From contig NZ_CP110629.1 in NCBI RefSeq assembly GCF_026153455.1, positions 2,046,001 through 2,110,000 of the forward strand: DNA of 64,000 nt, written 5' to 3'. Below, one piece after another: positions 8,546 through 17,276 of the stretch (its first letter is position 1; every line of letters begins with the position of its first letter). The notes under the pieces are model-generated. The model was not told the DNA's origin. It saw nothing but the letters and a program-made list of their open reading frames with translations, and ran no database searches. The translations under genes were made by a program, and so were the position numbers. This DNA is from Marinimicrobium sp. C6131 (lineage in GTDB: Bacteria; Pseudomonadota; Gammaproteobacteria; Pseudomonadales; Cellvibrionaceae).

Positions 8546-9460
8546 CTACTCGCCCAACACGCCATTCAGGCGCAGCCAGTCCTCGGCGGCGCGGGGCCAA
8601 TTTGAGGCGGTACCTTCATTGGGCTCCAGTCCAAAGCCGTGACGATCGGTCTGGTAAATATGCAGTTCCGAGGCCGGGCTGTGAGGCAAGGCGGCCTGAT
8701 AGAGCTGCAGACTGTTGGCCACCGGTACACTCTGGTCGCCGTTGCCGTGCACCAGGAACAGGGGCGGAGCTCCCGGTTTGACCCGGTTTTCCAGGGAGTG
8801 TTCAGCGCGGTCCTGCGCACTCGGATCTTCCCCCAGCAACGCCTGACGGGATCCTTTATGGGTATAGGGATCCTCCATGGTCGCCACCGGGTAGAGCAGC
8901 ATGGCGAAATCCGGCCGTGCGCTGACCCGCCCCCAGGGATCGTCCACCAGGCTTTCGTGGGTAAACCCTGAGCGCAGCGCCACACTGCCCGCGAGATGCC
9001 CCCCGGCCGAAAAGCCCAGTACGCCAATGCGCTCCGGATCCAACCCCCAAGTGGCGGCATGCACCCGCACATACCGTACCGCCCTCAGGCCGTCCAGCAG
9101 CGGCGCCGGATGGCCGTAATCCTCCAGGCGGTATTTGACCACAAAGGCGGCTACCCCCAGCTCATTCAGCCATTGCGCCGCCTTGACGCCTTCTTTTTCA
9201 AAGGCCAACCACTTGTAGCCACCTCCAGGAAAAATCACTACGGCCGCACCGTTCGGCTCTTTTGGCCAAAAAGGCGTGAGACTGGGGTTATCGACCGCCA
9301 CGACGCGGTCATTCCGAATATGTTCACGGTCCGGCTCGACGGGTTCCTGTTCGGACCAGATCCGGAACGGCGACTCTGGGCGCTCACTCTGGGCCTGGGC
9401 CACAAGGGGCAGGCACAGCAGCACACTCAGGACAACAAAAAATCTAAGACTCTCTCTCAT
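8546..9460 (-). CDS. Secreted alpha/beta-hydrolase, acetyl-xylan/pectin esterase-like
   Basis: A 304-aa protein with a cleavable signal peptide (hydrophobic stretch ending VAQAQ). The oxyanion motif AVVIFPGGGYKWLAFEKEG and nucleophile elbow GFSAGGHLAG are typical of bacterial polysaccharide esterases of the BD-FAE/Axe type. The acid FLVHGNGDQSVP and base DRHGFGL complete the triad in the right order. It is first gene of the pair with the CE12-like lipoprotein. An acetyl or feruloyl esterase acting on hemicellulose or pectin is the most likely role; the specific ester is inferred only from neighbours. Confidence 0.75.
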   Translation of the reverse strand: MRESLRFFVVLSVLLCLPLVAQAQSERPESPFRIWSEQEPVEPDREHIRNDRVVAVDNPSLTPFWPKEPNGAAVVIFPGGGYKWLAFEKEGVKAAQWLNELGVAAFVVKYRLEDYGHPAPLLDGLRAVRYVRVHAATWGLDPERIGVLGFSAGGHLAGSVALRSGFTHESLVDDPWGRVSARPDFAMLLYPVATMEDPYTHKGSRQALLGEDPSAQDRAEHSLENRVKPGAPPLFLVHGNGDQSVPVANSLQLYQAALPHSPASELHIYQTDRHGFGLEPNEGTASNWPRAAEDWLRLNGVLGE

Positions 9461-9615
9461 GGAAACTCCCTCTGTTCTGGGGCAATTGTTCTGTTTATAG
9501 GCGACAGGAGCTTACCATATTCAGACGGAGCCCGCGGCCCTTCGCTTTATCGCCCTCAAGGCTCTATAATTGCGCCTTTTCCCATTTCGCAGACTGAAAC
9601 AGGCCCAGCACTCCG

Positions 9616-12078
9616 ATGGAAGAGCAATATCATCCCGCGCATGTCGAAACCCAGGCCCAGAGTTACTGGGACGAGCATCAGACCTTCAAGGTCGTGGAAG
9701 ATCGCAGCCGCGAAAAGTTCTACTGCCTGTCCATGTTCCCCTATCCCAGCGGCAAGCTGCACATGGGCCATGTGCGCAACTACACCATCTCCGATGTGAT
9801 CGCTCGCTACCAGCGGATGCAGGGCAAGAACGTGCTGCATCCCATGGGTTGGGACGCATTCGGTCTGCCGGCAGAAAACGCCGCCATCAAGCACCATACG
9901 GCCCCCGCAAAATGGACCTACGCCAACACCGACGCCATGCGTCAGCAGCTCAAGCAATTGGGGTTCGGGTTCGACTGGTCCCGCGAAGTGACCACCTGCA
10001 AACCGGACTACTACCGCTGGGAACAGTGGTTCTTCACCCGCCTGTATGAAAAAGGGCTGGTGTACAAAAAGAACTCGGCGGTGAACTGGTGCCCGGAAGA
10101 CCAGACCGTGCTGGCCAATGAACAGGTAGAGGAAGGCTGCTGCTGGCGCTGCGGCACCCAGGTGGAACGCCGGGAGCTGGCCCAGTGGTTCATCAAAATC
10201 ACCGACTACGCCGATCAGCTGCTGGCCGACCTGGACAAGTTGCCTCACTGGCCCGAGCAGGTCAAAACCATGCAGCGCAACTGGATTGGCAAGAGCCGCG
10301 GCGTGGAAATGCGTTTTGAACTCGCTGAACCGGTGGCCGGACACCGGAGCTTTGACGTATACACCACGCGCCCCGACACTCTGATGGGCGTAACTTACGT
10401 CAGCCTCGCCGCCGAGCACCCGATCAGCCTGGCACTGGCAGAGGGCAACCCGGAACTGGCCGCCTTTATTGAAGCCTGCAAGAAGCAATCGGTGTCTGAA
10501 GCCGATATGGCCAACATGGAAAAGAAAGGTATGGATACCGGCATCAAGGCCAAGCATCCGATTACCGGCGAGCCGGTCCCGGTCTGGATCGCCAACTATG
10601 TGCTGATGGACTATGGCTCCGGTGCCGTCATGGCGGTACCCGCTCACGACCAGAGGGACTTTGAGTTCGCCCACAAATACGACCTGCCGATCAAACAGGT
10701 GATCGCCCCGAAAGGCGATGAGCCCTGCGATATCAGCCAGGAGGCCTTTACCGAGAAAGGCGTGCTGATCAACTCCGGCGAGTACGATGGTCTGGACTTT
10801 GACGCCGCGTTCGAGGTCATTGCCCAGGCACTGAAAGCAGCCGGTCAGGGCAAAGTCACGGAGAATTACCGGTTGCGCGACTGGGGGGTCTCCCGTCAAC
10901 GTTACTGGGGTGCACCCATTCCGATGTATAACCTGCCCGACGGCGGCGAAATCCCGGTACCGGCGGACAAACTGCCGGTGCTGCTGCCCGAAGAGGTGGT
11001 CATGGATGGTGTCCAGTCGCCGATCAAGGCCGACCCCGAGTGGCGTAAGGCCGAGCTCAACGGCCAGGCGGTGGAGAAGGAAACCGACACCTTTGACACC
11101 TTTATGGAGTCTTCCTGGTACTACGCCCGCTATACTTGCCCACAGTATGATCAGGGGATGCTTGACCCGGAAGCCACTGCCTACTGGCTGCCCGTGGACC
11201 AGTATGTGGGTGGTATCGAACATGCCATTCTGCATCTGCTGTACGCCCGCTTCTTCCACAAGCTGATGCGCGATGAGGGCCTGGTCAGTTGTGATGAGCC
11301 GTTCGACCGCCTGCTCTGCCAGGGCATGGTGCTCAAAGACGGCGCCAAGATGAGCAAGTCCAAAGGCAACACCGTGGACCCGGGCGAGTTGATTGAACAA
11401 TACGGCGCCGACACCGTGCGTCTGTTTTCAATGTTCGCCGCACCACCGGAACAGAGCATGGAGTGGAGCGACTCCGGCGTGGAAGGCGCTCACCGGTTCC
11501 TGCGCCGTCTCTGGAAAACCGTACACGCCCACCTGCAGGCGGGTGAACCGGGCGACCTGAATGCCGACGCCTTACCGGATGCCCAGAAAGATCTACGCCG
11601 CAAGACCCACGAAACCATCGCCAAGGTCAGCGATGACTACGGCCGTCGTCAGACGTTCAACACCGCCATCGCCGCCGTGATGGAACTGATGAACGAAGTC
11701 GGCAAACGGGCCGATCGGGCCAGCCCGCAGGGTCTCGCGGTCGAACGCGAAGCACTGGAAGCCTCGGTACTGTTGCTGGCCCCTATCGTGCCGCACATCA
11801 CCCAGGCACTCTGGTCGGCATTGGGCCACCGGGATATCCCGCTGGATGCCCGCTGGCCCGCGCTGGATGAATCCGCCCTGACCCGATCGAGCATTGAAAT
11901 CGTCGTCCAGGTCAATGGCAAGGTGCGCGACAAAATGCAGGCCCCGGTGGACGCCCCGAAAGACGACATTGAGCAGCAGGCCAAAACTCTGCCCAATGTT
12001 CAGCGCTTCCTCGAGGGGGTGACGGTTCGCAAGGTGATTGTCGTACCCAACAAGCTGGTCAATATCGTCGCCAACTGA
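9616..12078 (+). CDS. leuS: Leucyl-tRNA synthetase
   Basis: An 820-aa class I synthetase. The HIGH signature is YPSGKLHMGHVRNY (HMGH at residues 49-52) and the KMSKS loop is GAKMSKSKGNTVDP (residues 578-582). Between them lies the CP1 editing domain with DTLMGVTYVSLAAEHP and the MAVPAHDQRDFEF pattern used for hydrolysing mischarged tRNA. The C-terminal anticodon-binding and tRNA-elbow region ends with VQVNGKVRDKMQAP. It begins a rightward run leuS-lptE-holA, the usual gammaproteobacterial order. Confidence 0.97.
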   Translation: MEEQYHPAHVETQAQSYWDEHQTFKVVEDRSREKFYCLSMFPYPSGKLHMGHVRNYTISDVIARYQRMQGKNVLHPMGWDAFGLPAENAAIKHHTAPAKWTYANTDAMRQQLKQLGFGFDWSREVTTCKPDYYRWEQWFFTRLYEKGLVYKKNSAVNWCPEDQTVLANEQVEEGCCWRCGTQVERRELAQWFIKITDYADQLLADLDKLPHWPEQVKTMQRNWIGKSRGVEMRFELAEPVAGHRSFDVYTTRPDTLMGVTYVSLAAEHPISLALAEGNPELAAFIEACKKQSVSEADMANMEKKGMDTGIKAKHPITGEPVPVWIANYVLMDYGSGAVMAVPAHDQRDFEFAHKYDLPIKQVIAPKGDEPCDISQEAFTEKGVLINSGEYDGLDFDAAFEVIAQALKAAGQGKVTENYRLRDWGVSRQRYWGAPIPMYNLPDGGEIPVPADKLPVLLPEEVVMDGVQSPIKADPEWRKAELNGQAVEKETDTFDTFMESSWYYARYTCPQYDQGMLDPEATAYWLPVDQYVGGIEHAILHLLYARFFHKLMRDEGLVSCDEPFDRLLCQGMVLKDGAKMSKSKGNTVDPGELIEQYGADTVRLFSMFAAPPEQSMEWSDSGVEGAHRFLRRLWKTVHAHLQAGEPGDLNADALPDAQKDLRRKTHETIAKVSDDYGRRQTFNTAIAAVMELMNEVGKRADRASPQGLAVEREALEASVLLLAPIVPHITQALWSALGHRDIPLDARWPALDESALTRSSIEIVVQVNGKVRDKMQAPVDAPKDDIEQQAKTLPNVQRFLEGVTVRKVIVVPNKLVNIVAN

Positions 12079-12134
12079 TTCCTGCTGGGCGAAAACTCCC
12101 GCCCAGCGTGATCACGAGTGCCAAGGGGGCCTCA

Positions 12135-12692
12135 ATGTCTGTCCGCTTTACGATGACTGTTCTTCTGATACTGCTGACCGGCGCCTGCGGCTGGCAACTG
12201 CGCGGTTCTGTCGCACTGTCCAGCCTGACAGACACCCTGCATCTGACCAGTCAGGACGACTACGGCTCACTGATGGTTGAGCTGCGCAACCGGTTGTCTG
12301 CGGATGACATCGTGCTCACAGACTCACCCTCCGAGGCTCGATATACCTTGCGTATCAACCGGGAACTGGTCGACAAACGCGTTGCGGCCGTCGGCAGTGA
12401 TGCCTTGGCCAGCGCCTACGAACTGACCCTGAGAGCGGAGTTTGACGTCCTGGATCACCGCGGTGTGCCCATCGCTACCCGCCTGGTCAGCAGCGTAACC
12501 CGCTCCTACAATGCCAGTTCCGGCAGTGCCGGCAGCAGCGCCCAGGAAGAAGTGCTGCTGACCGGAGAGATGCGCACCGAGCTGGCTCAGCAGATACTTC
12601 GCCAGTTGCAGGCCGCCATCAGCGCGGCACAGGCAGAGGGACTGGTTCCCGATGCTCCGGATGAGGCACACAATGGCGAAATTGCGCCCTGA
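12135..12692 (+). CDS. lptE: LPS-assembly lipoprotein LptE
   Basis: A 185-aa lipoprotein that plugs the LptD barrel and helps deliver LPS to the outer leaflet. The ATG at 12135, preceded by AAGGGGG, is preferred over an upstream GTG at 12108. The signal peptide ends at the lipobox LLTGAC and is followed by GWQLRGS, the conserved start of mature LptE. The segment ARYTLRINRELVDKRVAAVGSDALASAYEL fits the family's beta-sheet core. Position between leuS and holA is diagnostic. The end overlaps the start of holA by 20 bases, so translation is coupled. Confidence 0.93.
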   Translation: MSVRFTMTVLLILLTGACGWQLRGSVALSSLTDTLHLTSQDDYGSLMVELRNRLSADDIVLTDSPSEARYTLRINRELVDKRVAAVGSDALASAYELTLRAEFDVLDHRGVPIATRLVSSVTRSYNASSGSAGSSAQEEVLLTGEMRTELAQQILRQLQAAISAAQAEGLVPDAPDEAHNGEIAP

Positions 12693-13722
12693 ACAACTCG
12701 GGCAGACCCTGAACAAAGGCCTGGCGCCAATTTATCTGGTCAGCGGTGATGAGCCCCTGCTGGTCCAGGAAGCCTGTGACCAGATTCGCGCCGCCGCCCG
12801 CGCCCAGGGGTTTGGTGAGCGGGAGCTCTATCACGCCGATGCCAGCTTCGACTGGACCCAACTGCTCAGCGCCGCCAACAGCCTGTCGCTGTTTGCCGAC
12901 CGGAAAATTCTGGAAGTCCGCCTGCCCACGGGAAAACCCGGAGACAAAGGCGGTAAAGTGCTGCAGGAGTACGCCAAGGCGCCCTCCGAAGACAATCTCC
13001 TCCTGGTGGTCACCGGCAAACTGGATCGCAACGCACTGAAGGCCAAGTGGCTCAAAGCCCTGGAAGACAGCGGCAGCCACGTTCAGGTCTGGCCGGTCAC
13101 CCCCGCCCAATTGCCTCGCTGGATCGCCCAGCGGATGAAAGCAGCCGGGCTCACCGCCGAGTCTGCGGCCATCGACCTGCTTGCCTCCCGCGTCGAGGGC
13201 AATCTTCTGGCGGCCGCCCAGGAGGTCGAAAAGCTCAAACTCCTGACCGACAGCCCGGAAATCAGCACCGAACTGATGGCCTCGGTGGTCGCCGACAGCG
13301 CCCGCTACGACGTCTTCGGGCTCGTAGACAAGGCCCTTCACGGCGACGCCCGGGGGGCAGTGAAGTCGCTGCAGGGGCTGAAAGTCGAGGGCACCGAACC
13401 CATTGCCCTGCTCTGGGCCCTGGCCCGGGACATTCGCGCGCTGGTCCAGATTTCCCAGGCGGCATCACAGGGAATACCGTTTGAGCGGGCCGCCCAGGCC
13501 GCCGGCATCTGGAACAAGCGCCAGCCCCTCGTACAATCCGCCCTGCGCCGGCTCGCTCCGGGTCAACTGCAACAACTCCTGCGCAAAGCCAACGGCATAG
13601 ACCGGGCCATCAAAGGGATGCGTCAGGCTGACCCCTGGGCCGAGCTGCTGGACCTGACGCTGAACCTCGCCGGGGTGCAGAGCCTGCAGCCAGCCAACGA
13701 GCGACTGTCGCTCAAGCTGTAA
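12673..13722 (+). CDS. holA: DNA polymerase III delta subunit
   Basis: A 349-aa subunit of the clamp loader that opens the beta sliding clamp. The start ATG at 12673 is chosen because GATGAGG lies 6-7 bases upstream and the product MAKLRPEQLGQTL aligns with family starts. Family features are PIYLVSGDEPLLVQEACDQIR near the N-terminus, the divergent AAA-like domain (DNLLLVVTGKLDRNALKAKW), and the collar helices with EKLKLL and YDVFGLVDKALHGD. It overlaps lptE. Confidence 0.95.
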   Translation: MAKLRPEQLGQTLNKGLAPIYLVSGDEPLLVQEACDQIRAAARAQGFGERELYHADASFDWTQLLSAANSLSLFADRKILEVRLPTGKPGDKGGKVLQEYAKAPSEDNLLLVVTGKLDRNALKAKWLKALEDSGSHVQVWPVTPAQLPRWIAQRMKAAGLTAESAAIDLLASRVEGNLLAAAQEVEKLKLLTDSPEISTELMASVVADSARYDVFGLVDKALHGDARGAVKSLQGLKVEGTEPIALLWALARDIRALVQISQAASQGIPFERAAQAAGIWNKRQPLVQSALRRLAPGQLQQLLRKANGIDRAIKGMRQADPWAELLDLTLNLAGVQSLQPANERLSLKL

Positions 13723-13815
13723 AACCCTCCAGGCCCTGCCAGTCGGGGCCTTCCAGCCTTTTTTCACACATCCTATGGCGCTGCCAGCCGTTTTGGCATA
13801 ACAATATCGTCATTA

Positions 13816-13870
13816 TGACCATAAAATTTTACGCGACTTATGGTCAGTTAGAACATTTGTGTGCTATGTT
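13816..13870 (+). promoter_or_regulatory. Operator-like inverted repeat plus 37-bp element shared by two lipoprotein genes, copy 1
   Basis: TGACCATAA (13816-13824) and TTATGGTCA (13838-13846) form a perfect 9-bp inverted repeat. Bases 13834-13870 align with 15867-15903 upstream of the next lipoprotein gene with 33 of 37 identical and no gap. The shared block ends in TGTGCTATGTT, which reads as an extended -10 box. A leader of about 135 bases would follow. Joint regulation of both genes is inferred. Confidence 0.6.
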
Positions 13871-14011
13871 ATTGCTCATGCAGTCTCTCCGAGGGCTTTT
13901 GGCCCCAACATACCCCGCCGGACCTCGGGGAAAGACCGCAAGAAAGATGGCGGCAAGCCAGCCGAATTCGGTCAACTTACGCTAAAGACTAGAATAATAG
14001 AGGGTTTAGAT

Positions 14012-15712
14012 ATGTTACAAAAACTGCTCATCGCGCTCTGCACAATTTTTGTGCTCTCCGCCTGTGGCGGGGACCTTGACCTGGGGCCGGATACTCCGCC
14101 TGAACAGGATCCCAACAACCCTGAGGAACCGGAGGAACCAGAAGAACCCGAGGAACCTGCCGAACCTCGGATCCTGGTATTCGTTCCATTTAACGAAGCG
14201 ACACAGACCGACGGCTGGGCCAGCCGCTGCGAAGAAACCTGCAACGCCACTGCAGAGCTGAGCTGGAATGAGTCCGAAGAAGTCCTCGCCATTGAGCCCG
14301 AATGGGCCAGCGCTGAAGACCAGTTGGAAGTTTTCAGCCCCATTGATGAAATCAATGATCTGGAAGGCTCGCATATCAGCGCTTGGGTGTTTGTGACCGA
14401 TGCCTATGCCACCGACGGCAACCTGGCGGCGCACCTGGTTCTGGGCAATGCCGCTGGCGGCACTGCGTATAGCCGTGCCTTCGACGTCGATGCCGGCTGG
14501 AATCGCGTTGAAATGTGGGAAATGATGGCCGGCACCGGTGAAACCGTGACCGACGATCAGGGCAATGAGTCTGTCGATTACGGCACCTTCTATTGGCACT
14601 CCGATGGTTTTGAGCTGCGCAACGTCAACGAATTTGGCGTCGCCTTTGCCGCCAACGGTAAAGCCACAGACGTCACCGGCCAGCTCTGGCTGGACAATGT
14701 CACGGTAACTCCGGCTTCCGGAACCGGTCCGCTGATCGTCGAGGCCGATGATGAAGCCTGGACCGTGATGGATGCCCCGCCGGAAGTGACCCTGCAGCGC
14801 GACGGCGAAGGCGGCGTTTACTTCGAGCCCACCGCTGCTGACCAGAAACTGGTTTACCTGCTGGAAGGGCCGGTGGATCTGGTCGGTCGCAGCTTTGATA
14901 TGACCTTCACTGTCGACCAGGCGTTCAAGGACTCCGGAGCCGATGTCCAGCCCATCATCCAGCAGAACTTCGGTAGCTACACTGGTGAGTTTGGCTGCTA
15001 CGTGGGCAACGGTGAGTTGACCGCTGGCGAACCCTATGAAGTGACTTGTGCCACCGAGAACGAAGCGTTTGTTGCTGAAGAAGGCCAGAACATCCGCGTC
15101 GGTCTGCAAGTGAAGAACGAAGTGGCTGGTCGGGTTACCATCAACAGCATGCAGATCAACATTGTTTCCAGCGGCGGAGACTCAGGTCCGTTCACTATCT
15201 CTCCGACTCAGGAAGCCCTTGACGCAGGTACTTGGGACGTCGACAACTGGCAAGGGCTGGCCGGTGCCGCCGAGCTCTCCTACGATGCTGGCCAGGGCGC
15301 ACTGAGCATTGCCCCCAACTGGCAGGTGACGGACCCCGACGAGCAGTACAGTGAGGGCGAACGTACCGTCATGTACATCGCGGGCGAAACGGAACTGCCG
15401 GACCTTGAAGGTGCGACCGTTGGTGTTGAGCTCTATCTCGGCGACTATTACACCACCGAGAACCCGGGTCTGGCACTGCAGATCTTCATTCAGCAGAATA
15501 GCGGCAGCTACGCCGGCAACTATGGTGGCAACATCGCCGTCGATGCCGCTGAAGATCTGGGTGACGGCTGGTATCGGTTCGAGCGGGAAATGACCGACGT
15601 ACCCACTGAACCGACGGCTCAGCGCGTAGGGCTCAAGCTGCAGGGCGCAGGACTTGAAACCCGGGAAGCAGAAGCAGAGCCGATCCTGCTGCGAGCCATT
15701 ACGGTCGAGTAA
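14012..15712 (+). CDS. Surface lipoprotein with three tandem jelly-roll (CBM-like) domains
   Basis: A 566-aa protein with signal peptide MLQKLLIALCTIFVLSAC (lipobox LSAC, Cys 18), a Pro/Glu-rich linker at about residues 26-52 made of EEP repeats, and three beta-rich modules (about 53-235, 240-390, 395-566). The second and third modules share an IQQNxGSY motif (PIIQQNFGSYTGEFG; IFIQQNSGSYAGNYGG), which recurs in the next gene. Each module has the FxxxxxxDGW...LDNVTV pattern of carbohydrate-binding jelly rolls. No catalytic domain is seen, so glycan capture at the cell surface is inferred, not shown. The ATG at 14012 is chosen because it gives the lipoprotein signal. The long leader contains the shared upstream element. 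Confidence 0.75.
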   Translation: MLQKLLIALCTIFVLSACGGDLDLGPDTPPEQDPNNPEEPEEPEEPEEPAEPRILVFVPFNEATQTDGWASRCEETCNATAELSWNESEEVLAIEPEWASAEDQLEVFSPIDEINDLEGSHISAWVFVTDAYATDGNLAAHLVLGNAAGGTAYSRAFDVDAGWNRVEMWEMMAGTGETVTDDQGNESVDYGTFYWHSDGFELRNVNEFGVAFAANGKATDVTGQLWLDNVTVTPASGTGPLIVEADDEAWTVMDAPPEVTLQRDGEGGVYFEPTAADQKLVYLLEGPVDLVGRSFDMTFTVDQAFKDSGADVQPIIQQNFGSYTGEFGCYVGNGELTAGEPYEVTCATENEAFVAEEGQNIRVGLQVKNEVAGRVTINSMQINIVSSGGDSGPFTISPTQEALDAGTWDVDNWQGLAGAAELSYDAGQGALSIAPNWQVTDPDEQYSEGERTVMYIAGETELPDLEGATVGVELYLGDYYTTENPGLALQIFIQQNSGSYAGNYGGNIAVDAAEDLGDGWYRFEREMTDVPTEPTAQRVGLKLQGAGLETREAEAEPILLRAITVE

Positions 15713-15739
15713 GTCAGCCTGTAAAAACTGAAACCAATG

Positions 15740-15774
15740 AAAGCCCGGCTCTGATGCAGAGTCGGGCTTTTTTG
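15740..15774 (+). terminator. Rho-independent terminator
   Basis: AAGCCCG pairs with CGGGCTT around an inner CTCTG/CAGAG stem, followed by TTTTTT. It closes the transcript of the three-domain lipoprotein. Confidence 0.85.
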
Positions 15775-15866
15775 TATGCAGCTCTTTCAGGTCACAAAAT
15801 CCCACCGTGCACTGGCGGATTCAGGCTTATAAAAAGTGGCATCTAAATAGCGAAAAATTATTGAGA

Positions 15867-15903
15867 CGACTTATAGTCTTTTGGAACATTTGTGTGCTAT
15901 GTT
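15867..15903 (+). promoter_or_regulatory. 37-bp shared upstream element, copy 2
   Basis: This block matches 13834-13870 at 33 of 37 positions. It contains the short palindrome GACTTATAGTC and ends in TGTGCTATGTT, a possible extended -10. The distance to the start codon (130 bases) is close to that of copy 1 (141 bases). Confidence 0.6.
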
Positions 15904-16033
15904 TAGTAGACCAGCCTGGGAGTGGCCGGCGTCTCATCGCCGGATCACGTCGCTATCTGGCTCTGTGAGTGGCCACTGGCCCCACCAGTCTCAAGCCTCT
16001 CACCATTTACAATAACGATAGAGGAACAACACG

Positions 16034-17209
16034 ATGTTACAGAAATTCATGATTGCACTGTGTGCAGTGTTTGCGCTTTCCGCTTGCGGCGGCGACGATC
16101 AGGACGATCAGAGCCGTATCGTTCTCAATCCACCGGAAGACCTCAATGCCGGCGAAGAGGAAGAGCCCGAAGAAGAGGAACCGGAAGAAGAGCCTCCGGT
16201 AGAACCCTGGGTGAGCATCACCTTTGATGCGGAGACGGATATTGACTCCTGGACCAGCGCTTGCGTAAGCAGCGAATGCAATGCCACCACCACTCTCGCC
16301 TACAACGCTGACGCACAAGCCATGGACGTAACACCCGACTGGCTTACGGCCGGCGACCAGATCGAAGTCTCGACCCCGATTGATCCTGAAATCGCTGACC
16401 TCAGTGATGGCTTTGCCCACCTGAATCTCTATGTACCCGCGAGCCACACCGGCATGATCGCCCAGGTATTCTTCCAGGATGCGTCTGACCGCAAAGGCTA
16501 CATTGGCTACACGGCAACCACCGCCGGCTGGAATACCTTCTACCTGGAGAACATCGCCCTTGAAGACTTTGGTTTTGCCAATGAAGGCTTTGACCTGACC
16601 GCCATCAACCGGATGGGGATACAGATCCAGAGCGCTGACGGTTTCCTGGATCTTGATGACACTCTGCACATCGACGATGCCATCATCTCCCCCGAAGCGA
16701 TTACCGTCGAGGAAAAACCGGTCATGCCCGTTACTCTGGAACCATTGGCCACCGGTGATGAGAGCTTTACGTTTGACAGCGATGTCCAGGGCTGGAGCAA
16801 TGACGGCAGCGCAGGTTCAGCAGTGAGCCACGACGCGGATGCCGGCGCGCTGGTCATCACCCCTGATTGGGACAGCGCCGATGAAGGCGGCAACCGTCCC
16901 AAAGCCATGGGCGTGACCACCAACGTGATCAGCAACGCCACCGTCCGCATGATTGTCACGCTGACCGAGGCGCAGATCGACGGTGGAATCGGTGTGCAAC
17001 CTTATATCCAGCAGAACTCAGGCTCTTACAACCAGCTCTTTGGCAACATTACGACGACCGGCCTGGTCGCGGGTGATAACCTGATCACCTACGAAGCCGG
17101 GGAGCTGGCCGACGCCATGCGCATCGGTGTGCAACTGGTTGGCCCCATCACCAGCGGCGAAGCTGATGTCGCATTGATCAAACAGGTGGAAATCGATCTG
17201 CCTGAATAG
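16034..17209 (+). CDS. Surface lipoprotein with two CBM-like domains, paralogue of the preceding lipoprotein
   Basis: A 391-aa protein with signal peptide MLQKFMIALCAVFALSAC (Cys 18), nearly identical in its first 20 residues to the upstream lipoprotein. A Glu/Pro-rich linker (about residues 40-58) leads into two beta-rich modules at about 60-225 and 235-391. The second carries QPYIQQNSGSYNQLFG, matching motifs of the neighbouring protein. A pair of Cys residues (ACVSSEC) in the first module has a counterpart (RCEETC) in the paralogue and probably forms a disulfide. The gene probably arose by duplication, with loss or gain of one module. The ligand is unknown. RBS GAGGAACAACACG precedes the ATG. 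Confidence 0.75.
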   Translation: MLQKFMIALCAVFALSACGGDDQDDQSRIVLNPPEDLNAGEEEEPEEEEPEEEPPVEPWVSITFDAETDIDSWTSACVSSECNATTTLAYNADAQAMDVTPDWLTAGDQIEVSTPIDPEIADLSDGFAHLNLYVPASHTGMIAQVFFQDASDRKGYIGYTATTAGWNTFYLENIALEDFGFANEGFDLTAINRMGIQIQSADGFLDLDDTLHIDDAIISPEAITVEEKPVMPVTLEPLATGDESFTFDSDVQGWSNDGSAGSAVSHDADAGALVITPDWDSADEGGNRPKAMGVTTNVISNATVRMIVTLTEAQIDGGIGVQPYIQQNSGSYNQLFGNITTTGLVAGDNLITYEAGELADAMRIGVQLVGPITSGEADVALIKQVEIDLPE

Positions 17210-17225
17210 ATCAATACCCGACCTA

Positions 17226-17260
17226 CAAAAAACCCGGCACACAAGGCCGGGTTTTTTGTT
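17226..17260. terminator. Bidirectional terminator between lipoprotein and RND genes
   Basis: AACCCGGC (17231-17238) pairs with GCCGGGTT (17246-17253), with an A run on the left and a T run on the right. It suits both the rightward lipoprotein gene and the leftward RND gene converging here. Confidence 0.85.
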
Positions 17261-17276
17261 TGCCAACCGCCCCGAT

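Noticed and set aside
9556..11400. 614-residue open frame on the minus strand opposite leuS
   Set aside because: Codon-bias shadow of a GC-rich gene. leuS is full length with all motifs on the plus strand.
13723..13765. Rho-independent terminator after holA
   Set aside because: AGGCCC/GGGGCCT can pair, but the T run starts ten bases after the stem, so support is weak.
13871..14011. Riboswitch (for example cyclic di-GMP type) in the leader of the three-module lipoprotein
   Set aside because: The leader has G/A-rich and CCGC/GCGG pairings but lacks the conserved core of a riboswitch class I know, and the paralogue's leader is unrelated in sequence.
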